DNA of 64,000 nt from Roseibium sp. (GCA_017643925.1 JAEPML010000020.1:20831-84830), one strand, 5' to 3'. Numbered from the stretch's first letter, positions 33,011 through 42,522 are shown. A program made the numbers and translations. Notes: generated by a model from the letters alone, not told the origin.

Positions 33011-35345
33011 CTTCCCTGAGGCGCTCGACAGCCATCAGGACCCGTTCCGGGGTCGCCGGGGCGTCGAGACGCGGGCATTCGCGATAGTCGGCAACGCTGG
33101 CAACCGCCATCGACAGGGCTTCGAACACGGAAATGCCGAGCATGAACGGTGGTTCGCCGACGGCTTTCGAGCGTTTGATCGTGCGTTCCTTGTTCTCGGA
33201 CCATTCGGCGAGACGAACATCGAATTTGCGCGGGCGGTCGGACGCAAGTGGGATCTTGTAGGTTGACGGCGCATGCGTGCGCAGCCGTCCCGCCTTGTCC
33301 CACCACAGTTCTTCCGTGGTGAGCCAGCCCATTCCCTGGATGAATGCACCTTCCACCTGACCCTTGTCGAGGATCGGGTTCAGGGAGCGGCCGACATCGT
33401 GAAGAATGTCCGTCTGGTCGATCCGGTATTCGCCTGTCAGCGTGTCGACGGAGACTTCCGAGCAGGCAGCGCCATAGGCGTAATAATAGAAGGGACGACC
33501 TTTTCCGGCAGCGCGATCCCAGTGGATTTTCGGGGTCTTGTAGAACCCAGCAGCTGACAGGTGCACACGCGCCATGTAGGCCTTGCGCACCAGGTCATCA
33601 AAGGAGATGACGTCCTGGCCGACCTGCACCATGTTGTTGCGAAAAATGACGGCTTCGGGGGCCACATCGAAGGCTTCGGCCGCAAAGGAGACCAGCCGCT
33701 CCTTCAACTGTTCGGCCGCATTGAGGGCCGCCATGCCGTTGAGGTCCGAACCGGAGGATGCGGCGGTTGCCGAAGTGTTCGGCACCTTTTCGGTGGTGGT
33801 CTTCGTGATCTTGATCCGCTCAAAATCGACCTGAAGCGTGTCGGCCACCACCTGGGCAACCTTGGTGTTGAGGCCCTGACCCATCTCGGTGCCACCATGG
33901 TTCAGGTGGATCGATCCGTCATTGTAGATATGGATCAGGGAGCCGGCCTGATTGTACCAGGTCGCCGTGAAGGAAATGCCGAACTTCAAAGGTGTCAGGG
34001 CAATGCCCTTCTTGATGACCGAAGACTGCCTGTTGTGGTCCAGGATTGCCTGTCTGCGCGCCTGGTAATCGGCGTTGCTTTCCAGCTCACCGACCAGGCG
34101 GTGGAGGATGTTGTCCTCCACTTCCTGGTGATAGGGGGTCAGGTTCCGCCCATCTGTCCGGTCGCCGTAAAAATTAGCCTTGCGGACCTCCAGCGGGTCC
34201 TTGCCGAGCGCGTAGGCGATTTCCTCGATCATGCGCTCGGCCGCGACAACACCCTGTGGTCCGCCAAAACCCCGAAAGGCCGTGTTGGAGACCGTGTTGG
34301 TCTTCATGGGCCGGCTGCGCAGCAGCACGTTCGGGTAGTAATAGGCGTTGTCGGCGTGAAAGAGAGCGCGGTCCGTCACAGGACCGGAGAGGTCCGAGGA
34401 GTAGCCGCAACGGGCCGCGAAGGTGCCATCGACCGCCTGGATGCGGCCGTCATTGTCAAAGGCGACGTCGTAGTCGACGACGAAGTCGTGGCGTTTGCCG
34501 GTAGCCGTCATGTCCTGATCCCGGTCGGGACGGATCTTCACCGGACGGTTCCACTTCTTTGCGGCAATGGCTGCCACCGCGCAGAAGAGGTTCATCTGGC
34601 TTTCCTTGCCGCCGAATCCGCCTCCCATGCGCCGGACATTGACCGTCACGGCGTTGGACGGCACGCCGAGGACATGGGCAACCATGTGCTGTGCTTCACT
34701 TGGGTGCTGGGTGGAAGAATGGACAACGACGTCATCGTCTTCACCGGGAAGGGCAAAGGCGATGTGGCCTTCCAGGTACATGTGGTCCTGGCCACCAATC
34801 GCCAGTTGGCCCTTGATGCGGTTTTCGGCATCGGCGAAGGCTTTGCCTGTATCACCACGTTCGAGTTTCAGTGGCGCGGTGACGAAGGGATAACGGGCCT
34901 CTGTCGCCTCGATGGGATCGAGCGCGTGCGGCAGTTCCTCGTAGTCAATTTTGGCCAGTTCCGCAGCCCGCCGGGCAGCATCACGGGTTTCGGCGACGAC
35001 GGCAAAGAGCGGCTGTCCGTGAAACTCGGTCTTTTCGGTCGGAAACACCGGCTCGTCCTTCAGGCCCGTCGGGCTGAGGTCGTTGCTGCCGGGCACATCT
35101 TCCGCTGTCAGAACGCCAACGACGCCGGGTGCAGCCAGCACCTTGGAAAAGTCGATGCCGCGGATCAGGCCGTGCGCGATTGTCGAGACACCCAGATAGG
35201 CATGCAACGTGCCATAGGGTTCGGCGATGTCGTCGCAATAATCCGCGCGTCCGGTGACGTGTTTCTCGGCGCTGTCATGCCGACGGTTGGTGTGAACGCC
35301 GCCGCTGATGGACTGATGAGTTTCCTGGATCTTGTCGTGTTTCAT
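33003..35345 (-). CDS. xdhB: Xanthine dehydrogenase, molybdenum-binding subunit
   Basis: 780 residues. An aldehyde-oxidase/xanthine-dehydrogenase a/b hammerhead domain (DYCDDIAEPYGTLHAYLGVS) is followed by the molybdopterin domain with RRMGGGFGGKESQMN, FRGFGGPQGVVAAER and GTEMGQGLNTKVAQV. It hydroxylates hypoxanthine and xanthine to urate. The ATG at 35345 is preferred; the frame is open 33 bases further, overlapping the xdhA end. It works with XdhA (electron-transfer subunit) and depends on XdhC. Confidence 0.95.
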   Translation of the reverse strand: MKHDKIQETHQSISGGVHTNRRHDSAEKHVTGRADYCDDIAEPYGTLHAYLGVSTIAHGLIRGIDFSKVLAAPGVVGVLTAEDVPGSNDLSPTGLKDEPVFPTEKTEFHGQPLFAVVAETRDAARRAAELAKIDYEELPHALDPIEATEARYPFVTAPLKLERGDTGKAFADAENRIKGQLAIGGQDHMYLEGHIAFALPGEDDDVVVHSSTQHPSEAQHMVAHVLGVPSNAVTVNVRRMGGGFGGKESQMNLFCAVAAIAAKKWNRPVKIRPDRDQDMTATGKRHDFVVDYDVAFDNDGRIQAVDGTFAARCGYSSDLSGPVTDRALFHADNAYYYPNVLLRSRPMKTNTVSNTAFRGFGGPQGVVAAERMIEEIAYALGKDPLEVRKANFYGDRTDGRNLTPYHQEVEDNILHRLVGELESNADYQARRQAILDHNRQSSVIKKGIALTPLKFGISFTATWYNQAGSLIHIYNDGSIHLNHGGTEMGQGLNTKVAQVVADTLQVDFERIKITKTTTEKVPNTSATAASSGSDLNGMAALNAAEQLKERLVSFAAEAFDVAPEAVIFRNNMVQVGQDVISFDDLVRKAYMARVHLSAAGFYKTPKIHWDRAAGKGRPFYYYAYGAACSEVSVDTLTGEYRIDQTDILHDVGRSLNPILDKGQVEGAFIQGMGWLTTEELWWDKAGRLRTHAPSTYKIPLASDRPRKFDVRLAEWSENKERTIKRSKAVGEPPFMLGISVFEALSMAVASVADYRECPRLDAPATPERVLMAVERLREGG

Positions 35346-35358
35346 CTTTGGCTCACAA

Positions 35359-36822
35359 TCACGCGGAAAGCAGTTCAACCGGCTCGCCGGTGGTGTCGGT
35401 CTGGGACAGGAAGAAGCGGCGCATCAGGTTGCGCGCGACGCGCGACCGGTACTCGGCCGAGGCCCGCCAGTCCGTCAGCGGCGTGAAGTCGGTTTCGAGG
35501 GCCTTGCCCGCCGCTAGAAATGCGGCCTCGCCGAAGGGCTGTCCCTCCAATGCGGCCTCTGCGCCCGCAGCCCGCTGGGGTGTGCCCGCCATACCGCCAA
35601 AGGCGATCCGGCAATCGGTCATGATGCCGTTCTGAACCCTGACGCTGAATCCTGCGGCAACGGAGGAAATATCCTCGTCGCGGCGCTTGGAAATCTTGTA
35701 GGCCGCATCCAGCTGCCCGGATTTTGGAAGCGGGATGTTGATGCTTTCGACGAACTCGCCGGGAGCCCGGTCCTGCTTGCCGTATTCGATGAAGAAGTCT
35801 TGCAGAGGCAGGCTGCGCTGGTCCTTGCCCTTGCGCAGCGTGATCGTGGCGCCAAGTGCAATCAGAACCGGTGGAGTGTCTCCGATGGGAGATCCGTTGG
35901 CTATGTTGCCACCGATCGTGCCCATGTTGCGGACCTGCTGGCCGGCAATCCGGTCCCAGTAGGCTTCAAGATGCGGGAATGCTTCAATGATCGCGCCCTG
36001 GGCTTCGCTATAGGTCACGCCAGCACCAATGGTCAGCGCCGCGTCGGTGACGCGGATCGACTTCAGGTCGTTGAGGTGATTGATGAAGATGGCCGGGCCG
36101 ATGGGGCGCATGAATTTTGTCACCCAGAGACCGACATCTGTCGCCCCTGCAACAATGGTTGCCTGCGGATGTGAAAGCAGTGCATCGGCGAAGTCGTGGA
36201 CATTGGCCGGGATGATGGCCTGGTTGTCTTCCGGGCCGGTGACAATCCGTTGGTCGTCGATCAGGGCCTTGAGCCGTTGCGAGATCTCTTCCCGCTCCAG
36301 GGTCAGAAAGTCATTGGCCGGTGTGCCATATTCGTTTGCGGCCATGGCTGCGGCGACAATCGGCTGGTAGCCGGTGCAACGGCACAGGTTGCCCTGAATG
36401 GCGGTTTCGACCTCGGTTTCGCTTGGCGTCGGGTTTTCCATCCAGAGCGCGTAAAGCGACATGACAAAACCGGGTGTGCAGAAGCCGCACTGGCTGCCGT
36501 GAAAATCGACTATGGCCTGCTGGATCGGATGCAATTTGCCGGCTTCACCGCGCAGATGCTCGATGGTGACGACATGGCAGGAATTGAGAGAAGCGAGGAA
36601 ACGAATGCAGGCATTGACGGTCTCGTATTTCAGGACACCATCCTGAAGGCGTCCGACCAGAACGGTGCAGGCACCGCAATCGCCTTCCGCGCAACCTTCC
36701 TTGGTCCCGGTGAGGCGTTTTTCCAGACGGAGAAAGTCCAGAAGGGTCCTGTCGGCAGGCACGTCAGCGACAGTAACGTCGGTGCCGTTCAGCAGAAACC
36801 GGATTTCAGTGCGGTGGGTCAT
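35359..36822 (-). CDS. xdhA: Xanthine dehydrogenase, [2Fe-2S]/FAD subunit
   Basis: 487 residues. An N-terminal plant-type [2Fe-2S] ferredoxin domain (TKEGCAEGDCGACTVLVG) leads to a second [2Fe-2S] domain (GSQCGFCTPGFVM, GNLCRCTGYQPI). The FAD domain has IVAGATDVGLW and the segment GTIGGNIANGSPIGDTPPV, then a CO-dehydrogenase flavoprotein C-terminus. First gene of the minus-strand xdh operon, divergent from a LysR gene across 201 bases with a TTTCAACA palindrome. Confidence 0.95.
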   Translation of the reverse strand: MTHRTEIRFLLNGTDVTVADVPADRTLLDFLRLEKRLTGTKEGCAEGDCGACTVLVGRLQDGVLKYETVNACIRFLASLNSCHVVTIEHLRGEAGKLHPIQQAIVDFHGSQCGFCTPGFVMSLYALWMENPTPSETEVETAIQGNLCRCTGYQPIVAAAMAANEYGTPANDFLTLEREEISQRLKALIDDQRIVTGPEDNQAIIPANVHDFADALLSHPQATIVAGATDVGLWVTKFMRPIGPAIFINHLNDLKSIRVTDAALTIGAGVTYSEAQGAIIEAFPHLEAYWDRIAGQQVRNMGTIGGNIANGSPIGDTPPVLIALGATITLRKGKDQRSLPLQDFFIEYGKQDRAPGEFVESINIPLPKSGQLDAAYKISKRRDEDISSVAAGFSVRVQNGIMTDCRIAFGGMAGTPQRAAGAEAALEGQPFGEAAFLAAGKALETDFTPLTDWRASAEYRSRVARNLMRRFFLSQTDTTGEPVELLSA

Positions 36823-36903
36823 CGCGTCCTCGGATTGCTCTCTTCTCAGCGGGGACGGTACTTGCGCGATGCCTTCCGAAAAATCCGGCTAAACCGGAAA
36901 TTA

Positions 36904-36922
36904 TTTCAACATTTTGTTGAAA
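36904..36922. promoter_or_regulatory. Palindrome in the xdhA / LysR divergent promoter
   Basis: TTTCAACA-TTT-TGTTGAAA, perfect eight-base arms. It lies 82 bases upstream of xdhA and 102 bases upstream of the divergent LysR start. It has the T-N11-A character of a LysR-type site and is the best operator candidate here. Confidence 0.6.
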
Positions 36923-37023
36923 ATACCCGACCGACATCCGTGCGAAACTACAAAAATGCCGAATTGTCGGGTTTGGATAAGCCTCGACAAAAACATGACG
37001 TTTTTTCGGGCAAGGAAACCGAG

Positions 37024-37923
37024 ATGGCCTATCTGGAAAGCCTGCGTGTGTTCACACGCGTTGTTGAACTCGGGAGCATCACTTCCGGCGGTCGTGACCT
37101 GCGCCTGACACCGGCAGTTGCCAGCAAGCGGATCAAGGAGCTGGAAAAACATCTCGGTGTCCGCCTGTTCAACCGGACCACGCGGTCGCTGACGCCAACG
37201 GAGGTTGGCAAGGTTTTTTATGACTATGCCTGCAAGGCGCTGGAATCCATCGAGGATGCCGAGGCCGCCGTTGCCAGTTTTTCCGACACGCCTCGCGGCG
37301 TCATTCGGGTCACGGCGCCACTGGGGGCAGGGCGCAGGATCATTGCGCCCCTGGTGCCGCGTTTTGTTGATCAATTCCCGGCAACGGAAGTTCACATGCG
37401 GCTTTCGGACCGCAAGGTCGACCTGATGTCGGATGGACTCGATCTGGCTTTCTTCATCGGAACGCCCCAGGATTCCAACCTGAAACTGCGCAAGATCGCC
37501 GATTGCAGACGTGTCCTGTGCGCCTCGCCGGACTACCTGGAAAAACACGGCACACCCCAGACGCCGGATGATCTCTTGAACGAGGACCACAATTGCCTGT
37601 TGCTGCGCTATCCTAGGTCTCCTGAATATTTCTGGGTGCTGGAAACCGCCGATGGACCGCGAAAACTGCAGGTCGCCGGCAAATACGATGCCGATGACGG
37701 CGATGTGCTGACCGACTGGGCACGGGCGGGCCACGGCATCGTCAACAAGCCCCGTTTTGATGTTGCCGACTATCTGAAACGGGGAGAACTGGTCGAGATT
37801 CTCGCAGAAACCGCGCCGACACCAACCATGTTCGGCTGCCTCTATCCGCACCGCCGTCTGCAAGACCCGAAAATCCGGCACTTCGTAGATTTCGTGATCA
37901 AGCATGCGGACCTTGGCGAATGA
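37024..37923 (+). CDS. LysR-family regulator, probable regulator of xdh operon
   Basis: 299 residues. The start at ATG 37024 gives a standard LysR N-terminus (MAYLESLRVFTRVVELGSI, then RDLRLTPAVASKRIKELEKH); the longer open frame upstream lies inside xdhA and is not coding. A substrate-binding effector domain follows with LSDRKVDLMSDGLDLAFFIG. It is a close paralogue of the regulator at 39634 (shared blocks include KIADC and LCASPDY). Divergent from xdhA, it likely responds to a purine or urate. It ends before a repeat-bearing intergenic region. Confidence 0.88.
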   Translation: MAYLESLRVFTRVVELGSITSGGRDLRLTPAVASKRIKELEKHLGVRLFNRTTRSLTPTEVGKVFYDYACKALESIEDAEAAVASFSDTPRGVIRVTAPLGAGRRIIAPLVPRFVDQFPATEVHMRLSDRKVDLMSDGLDLAFFIGTPQDSNLKLRKIADCRRVLCASPDYLEKHGTPQTPDDLLNEDHNCLLLRYPRSPEYFWVLETADGPRKLQVAGKYDADDGDVLTDWARAGHGIVNKPRFDVADYLKRGELVEILAETAPTPTMFGCLYPHRRLQDPKIRHFVDFVIKHADLGE

Positions 37924-37977
37924 ATGCTCGAGCGAACGAGCTTGAACGCGCCTTTGAAATCCCGCTTCACATGCCAT

Positions 37978-38239
37978 TGCAGGGCTAGACCCTGCACGCC
38001 TGGCTATGGTGTTTTCCCGGTCAATGATTTGCCAAACGGCTCACTGGCACGGGTCCCATGGTCAAGCCATGGGATGACGTGTTCGGGGAAGAATTTGTGC
38101 GTAAAGGAGGTCATCCCCGACTTGATCGGGGATCCAATCACTTCCAGAGCCTATGAGCTCTAGGTGCTTCGCGGCGAAGTGGGGAAACTTAAAAGAGTGG
38201 TGGATCTCGCAACTAGTGAGCCCCCGATCAAGTCGGGGG
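37978..38239. repeat. Cluster of short intergenic palindromes
   Basis: Four palindromes lie in the 343 bases between the LysR gene and puuD: TGCAGGG-CTAGA-CCCTGCA (37978-37996), CCCATGG-TCAAG-CCATGGG (38055-38073), ATCCCCGA-CTTGA-TCGGGGAT (38113-38133) and CCCCCGA-TCAAG-TCGGGGG (38221-38239). All have seven- or eight-base arms and a five-base loop. The second and third recur at 49371-49620. They resemble REP-type repeats; no gene is visible here. Confidence 0.8.
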
Positions 38240-38266
38240 TGATCTACGTGGCAAGGCCGGTCTTTT

Positions 38267-39529
38267 CTAATTCAAAGCCACGCCAAACGGCAGGTCTTTC
38301 GAGGCCTTGCGATACCACTCTATGACCTTCCGGCGCTCGTCTTCTTCCATGAAGGACACGTTTGCAGGTGGCATGGCGTTGGTCACGCCTGCCTGCAGGT
38401 AGATTTCCTTCGCGGCGCGGGCGACGTCTGCCGGTGTTTCCAGAACAACGCCCTTGGGTGCCCAGTGGATGCCCTCGTAAAAGGGCTCCCTGGCATGACA
38501 CATGGCGCAGCGGCCCGGCACGATCGCCATGACGTCGTCGAACCCTTCCGCACTGGCAAAGACCTGTTCAGTCGGCGTCAATGCACGACTTTCAGAGGCT
38601 TCGTAGCTGTCCTCCTTCCACATCGGTGCCATGCTGATCTGGATGATCAGGACGAACAGGATCGCGGTGACCAGCCAGGTCCAGGTCGGATTGCCGGCAC
38701 GGGCATGCCTTGTGTTGAACCAGTGGCGAATGGTGACGCCCATCAGGAACACCAGGGCAGCGATCACCCAGTTGTATTCCGAGGCAAAGGCGAGCGGGTA
38801 GTGATTGCTGAGCATCAGGAAGATGACCGGCAGCGTCAGGTAGTTGTTATGGGTGGAGCGCAGCTTGGCGATCTTGCCATATTTCGGGTCAGGCGTCCGT
38901 CCGGCCTTCAGGTCCGCAACCACGATCTTCTGGTTTGGAATGATGATGAAAAACACGTTCGCCGTCATGATCGTCGCCGTGAAGGCGCCCAGATGCAGCA
39001 TCGTCGCCCGGCCGGTGAAGATCTCGTTGTACCCCCAGCCCATTACGACCAGCAGCGCGAACAGAAGCACCATCAGCAACGTCGGCTTTTCACCGAGCGG
39101 CGACTTGCAGAGAAAGTCGTAGACGAGCCAGCCGATGCTGAGCGATGCAGCCGAGATCAGGATGCCCTGCCACAGCGAAAGGTCAGCCTTTTCCGGATCG
39201 ATCAGGTAGAGTTCACCGCCCACCCAGTAGATGATCATCAGAAGGCCGGCGCCCGACAGCCAGGTCGCATAGCTCTCCCATTTGAACCAGATCAGGTGGT
39301 CCGGCATGTTCTCCGGCGCCACGAGGTATTTCTGGATGTGATAGAACCCGCCTCCATGAACCTGCCATTCCTCGCCATGGGCGCCAACGGGCAAGTGCGG
39401 CACTTTCCGAAGCCCCAGATCGAGCGCCACGAAATAGAATGACGATCCGATCCAGGCGATCGCGGTGATCACGTGCAGCCACCGGACGGCGAAGGCCAGC
39501 CAGTCCCAGATGATGGCGATGTCCAACAT
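38267..39529 (-). CDS. puuD: Membrane urate oxidase with cytochrome c domain (PuuD)
   Basis: 420 residues. About eight membrane spans (from WDWLAFAVRWLHVITAIAWI onward) form the PuuD/DUF989 domain, followed by a C-terminal c-type cytochrome domain with the haem motif CAMCH and the downstream methionine region TNAMPPANVSFM. PuuD oxidises urate to 5-hydroxyisourate and passes electrons to the respiratory chain rather than to oxygen directly. Divergent from the second LysR gene. The product is the substrate of UraH (45269). Confidence 0.93.
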   Translation of the reverse strand: MLDIAIIWDWLAFAVRWLHVITAIAWIGSSFYFVALDLGLRKVPHLPVGAHGEEWQVHGGGFYHIQKYLVAPENMPDHLIWFKWESYATWLSGAGLLMIIYWVGGELYLIDPEKADLSLWQGILISAASLSIGWLVYDFLCKSPLGEKPTLLMVLLFALLVVMGWGYNEIFTGRATMLHLGAFTATIMTANVFFIIIPNQKIVVADLKAGRTPDPKYGKIAKLRSTHNNYLTLPVIFLMLSNHYPLAFASEYNWVIAALVFLMGVTIRHWFNTRHARAGNPTWTWLVTAILFVLIIQISMAPMWKEDSYEASESRALTPTEQVFASAEGFDDVMAIVPGRCAMCHAREPFYEGIHWAPKGVVLETPADVARAAKEIYLQAGVTNAMPPANVSFMEEDERRKVIEWYRKASKDLPFGVALN

Positions 39530-39633
39530 GATGTCTCCTCCAAAAAACTTTCCGCGAACCTAATCCATCTTCCAATTTTCTGGTATCTCGGCATAATGTC
39601 GAGCAGTTTCAAAAAATCCGGAACAATAAAATC

Positions 39634-40551
39634 ATGGCGTATCTGGAGAACATTCGCACCTTCCTGCGCGTTTATGAACTGGGAAACATGTCCGCTGCGG
39701 CCCGGGATCTGAGGATATCCTCAGCTGTTGCATCCTCGCGCATTTCACAGCTGGAAGAACACCTGAATGTGCGCCTATTCCAGCGCACCACGCGCGCGCT
39801 CAGCCCGACCGAACACGGCAATCTTTTCTATCACGGTGCGACGAAGATCATCGAGGCAGTGGAAGAGGCGGAAGCGGAGATCAGCAATGTCACCCTGTCT
39901 CCGAGGGGAACGCTCTTCGTGGCCGCGCCAATCGGCATGGGTCAGCGACTTTTGGCGCCCGCCATTCCGCAATTCAAGGACGCCAATCCGCTGATCGACA
40001 TCCGCTTGCGCCTCTCGGACCGGAAGGTCGATCTGACCGGCGAGGGACTGGATGCCGCGTTTTTCCTGGGGCTGCCGGAAGACTCAAACCTGAAGATGCG
40101 CAAGATCGCCGATTGCAGCAGGATCCTGTGTGCATCGCCGGACTATATTGCGCGCAAGGGCAATCCGGCGAGCAGTGAAGAGCTGTCCTCCGGCAAGCAT
40201 GACTGTCTCAACATGCGTTATCCCGGGGCGCCGGAATTTCAGTGGCCGTTGCAGACGGAAAGTGGGGTGAAGCGGGTTGCGGTGACCGGGCCGTTTGAAT
40301 CCGATCACGGCGACGTTCTGACCGGATGGGCACTTGAGGGTCACGGAATCATTCTGAAACCGGCCTTTGAGGTTGCCGATTATCTCGCATCCGGCCAGCT
40401 GGTACCGGTTCTTGAAAACGAACCGCCCATTCCGATCCAGATGGCCTGTCTTTACACGCACCGGCGCCGGCAGGACCCGAAAGTGCGGCTCTTCATTGAT
40501 TTCATGGTTGCGCATATCCAGTCAGCGCTTGCAGCCATGCCTGCACGGTAA
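39634..40551 (+). CDS. LysR-family regulator, paralogue of the one at 37024
   Basis: 305 residues with the same N-terminal plan as the neighbour (MAYLENIRTFLRVYELGNM; RDLRISSAVASSRISQLEEH) and a matching effector domain (LSDRKVDLTGEGLDAAFFLG). Divergent from puuD across 104 bases that include a CTCG-N9-CGAG inverted repeat near 39587-39603. Most simply the regulator of puuD. The pair probably arose by duplication, each copy keeping one divergent purine target. Confidence 0.88.
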   Translation: MAYLENIRTFLRVYELGNMSAAARDLRISSAVASSRISQLEEHLNVRLFQRTTRALSPTEHGNLFYHGATKIIEAVEEAEAEISNVTLSPRGTLFVAAPIGMGQRLLAPAIPQFKDANPLIDIRLRLSDRKVDLTGEGLDAAFFLGLPEDSNLKMRKIADCSRILCASPDYIARKGNPASSEELSSGKHDCLNMRYPGAPEFQWPLQTESGVKRVAVTGPFESDHGDVLTGWALEGHGIILKPAFEVADYLASGQLVPVLENEPPIPIQMACLYTHRRRQDPKVRLFIDFMVAHIQSALAAMPAR

Positions 40552-40714
40552 ATCTGAAGGCCTTCAGGCCAACGCAAGCGTTGGTCAATCACCTCGCCGA
40601 ACGCTGGGTGTGTCATCACAAGTTGATCGTTGCCGAAAAACGCTGTTAAGCTCTTGATGCAGCTGAAAGAACGATACAACCGAACAATTGTCCGACGTCG
40701 GGATTTGAACACCA

Positions 40715-42055
40715 ATGCCCGCTGAGTCGATTTTTGCCGAAGTGATATCCTGGGCCACGATTGCGCTCAGCTACCTGACTGCGCCCTGGTTTGCGTATCA
40801 GATCGCGATCATTGCCGTGCTTTTTGCACTGGCCAAAGCTCTGAGCCTCAAGATTGAGCCAAGGCTGGAGGCACGGGCGCGGGAAATCCGGGGGCATCCC
40901 AGTCTGCTGCGCGTGGTGATCGCTCTGTTGCGGCGGGTCGAATGGATCCTGTTCAGCCTGTTTCTGTTCATCATGCTTACGATAATGCGCAGTGTCACCT
41001 GGCCAAGCCGCAGCCACTTCATTTCCGTTGCTCTTTCCCTGTCGCTTGCCTGGCTGTTCGTTTCGGTGTTTTCCCGGGTGATCCGCAATCGCCTGCTCGC
41101 CAAGACGGTGAGCTGGCTCGCCTGGATCTATGTGGCGCTGGTCATTCTGGTTTTTGATGACGAAGCCGGAACATTTCTGGATGAGCTGGCGCTGCCAATC
41201 GGTGAATTGCGCTTCTCGGTGCTGCTTGTCCTGAAAGCTGCCCTGCTCCTGATCGCCACCGTTTGGATCGCGGTGGCCCTCGGCCGGTATTTTGAAGAAC
41301 AGGTTCAAAAGTCGGATGAGCTGACCCCCTCGATCCGCGTTCTGGTCGGCAAGGTCGCCAAGTTTGGTCTTATCCTGATTGCGGCGACCGTGGCGCTTTC
41401 CTCTGTCGGTATCGATCTATCCGCGTTTGCGGTTTTTTCGGGTGCCGTCGGTCTTGGCCTCGGCTTTGGCCTGCAGAAAGTCATCTCGAACTTCATTTCC
41501 GGAATTATCATTCTGCTCGACAAATCCATCAAACCGGGTGACACGATCTCGCTGGAGGGAACCTTTGGGTGGATTCGGGAACTCAGGGCGCGGTTCGTGT
41601 CCGTGGTCACCCGTGATGGGCGTGAGTATCTGATTCCGAACGAGGATTTCATCACTCATCGGGTCATCAACTGGTCCTTCAGCGATGATCTCGTTCGTCT
41701 CGACGTCAAATTTGGTGTCTCCTACGACGCCGATCCGCATGAGGTCAGCCGCCTGGCGATTGCTGCGGCGATGACTGTTGGTCGCGTCGAAGTCACCCGT
41801 CGCCCGGTTTGCTGGCTGACCGGGTTCGGCGACAGTTCGCTCGACTTCGTGCTGCGGTTCTGGATACGCGACCCTCAACAGGGCCTGACCAACATTCGGG
41901 GCAAGGTGTTGCTGGCGCTCTGGGACAGTTTCAAGGAAAACAACATCAACATCCCTTATCCGCATCGCGAGATCATCGTGAAGAAGGATCCCGCCGGTGG
42001 GCAAGAGGCAGGAATCGTTGCAGCGACTTCCTTGAAATCTCCGGATCGCGACTAG
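40715..42055 (+). CDS. MscS-family mechanosensitive channel
   Basis: 446 residues. About five N-terminal membrane spans come before the conserved pore helix and beta domain (AVFSGAVGLGLGFGLQKVIS, then GIIILLDKSIKPGDTISLEG, IPNEDFITHRVINWS). That is larger than E. coli MscS (286) and in the range of MscS homologues with extra spans. It releases solutes on hypo-osmotic shock. The DNA after its stop is unrelated to it and holds the uraH remnant. Confidence 0.9.
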   Translation: MPAESIFAEVISWATIALSYLTAPWFAYQIAIIAVLFALAKALSLKIEPRLEARAREIRGHPSLLRVVIALLRRVEWILFSLFLFIMLTIMRSVTWPSRSHFISVALSLSLAWLFVSVFSRVIRNRLLAKTVSWLAWIYVALVILVFDDEAGTFLDELALPIGELRFSVLLVLKAALLLIATVWIAVALGRYFEEQVQKSDELTPSIRVLVGKVAKFGLILIAATVALSSVGIDLSAFAVFSGAVGLGLGFGLQKVISNFISGIIILLDKSIKPGDTISLEGTFGWIRELRARFVSVVTRDGREYLIPNEDFITHRVINWSFSDDLVRLDVKFGVSYDADPHEVSRLAIAAAMTVGRVEVTRRPVCWLTGFGDSSLDFVLRFWIRDPQQGLTNIRGKVLLALWDSFKENNINIPYPHREIIVKKDPAGGQEAGIVAATSLKSPDRD

Positions 42056-42096
42056 ATCGAACGCAGGAAACCCGGTGCGCCTATTCCTCTTGCTTC

Positions 42097-42262
42097 AACT
42101 TCCCCGATATGTCGAGAAGCTGTACGGCGAAACCAGCAGTGGCACGTGATAATAGGCCCCAACGTGGAAGACCAGTTCATATGTGCCGGTCCTGAAGGCG
42201 CTTTCGGGCAGGATCGGGCTGTCGGTCCGGCCGTCGCTATTGGTCGTCAGGTATTCGGCCAT
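42097..42262 (-). pseudogene. Decayed second copy of uraH
   Basis: Closely matches the intact uraH at 45269-45622 in three blocks, with two internal deletions. The first joins GATAAT to AGGCCCC and removes sequence between two GGCCCC repeats. The second joins GTCGTCAG to GTATTCGGCC and removes sequence between two GTCAG repeats. Remaining blocks differ by only a few bases, and the C-terminal YRGS codons are still visible at 42097-42112, but the stop codon is lost. The copy cannot encode a working hydrolase. The pattern indicates a recent duplication followed by slippage deletions. Confidence 0.88.
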
Positions 42263-42522
42263 GCAGATCAGATAAATTTTGCGATCACAGGCCTTGGTCT
42301 TTTTCTATTGCTGACACTCGGTTGATTGAAGAGTTAACCACGTCTTTTAAGTAGAAAATAGATTTCATTCTAAGCAAGGTTGAATTATTTGAATTTATTC
42401 AAGAAAAAAAGTTTATTGATAAAAGTACTAATGTTTATAAATTTTTTTATTTATAAATATTAAACATATTTGCTCAATTGTTAGATTCTAACGCTACGTG
42501 AATTTGATGTTGAGGTGCTGAT
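42263..42522 (+). promoter_or_regulatory. AT-rich leader of the chemoreceptor gene
   Basis: No gene. 42330-42480 is strikingly AT-rich for this window, with runs such as AAAAAAAGTTTATTGATAAA and TTTTTTTATTTATAAATATT. It presumably contains the promoter of the receptor gene, whose ribosome site is GAGG at 42512. Composition differs from all neighbouring intergenic DNA. Confidence 0.55.

Noticed and set aside
33561..35486. 641-codon plus-strand open frame inside xdhB
   Set aside because: Antisense to the molybdenum subunit; no recognisable protein features.
36196..37023. Upstream extension of the LysR gene to 36196
   Set aside because: The extension is antisense to xdhA and its promoter; LysR homology begins exactly at ATG 37024.
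37978..38239. CRISPR array from regularly repeated palindromes
   Set aside because: The repeats differ from each other, spacing is irregular, and no unique equal-length spacers or cas genes are present.
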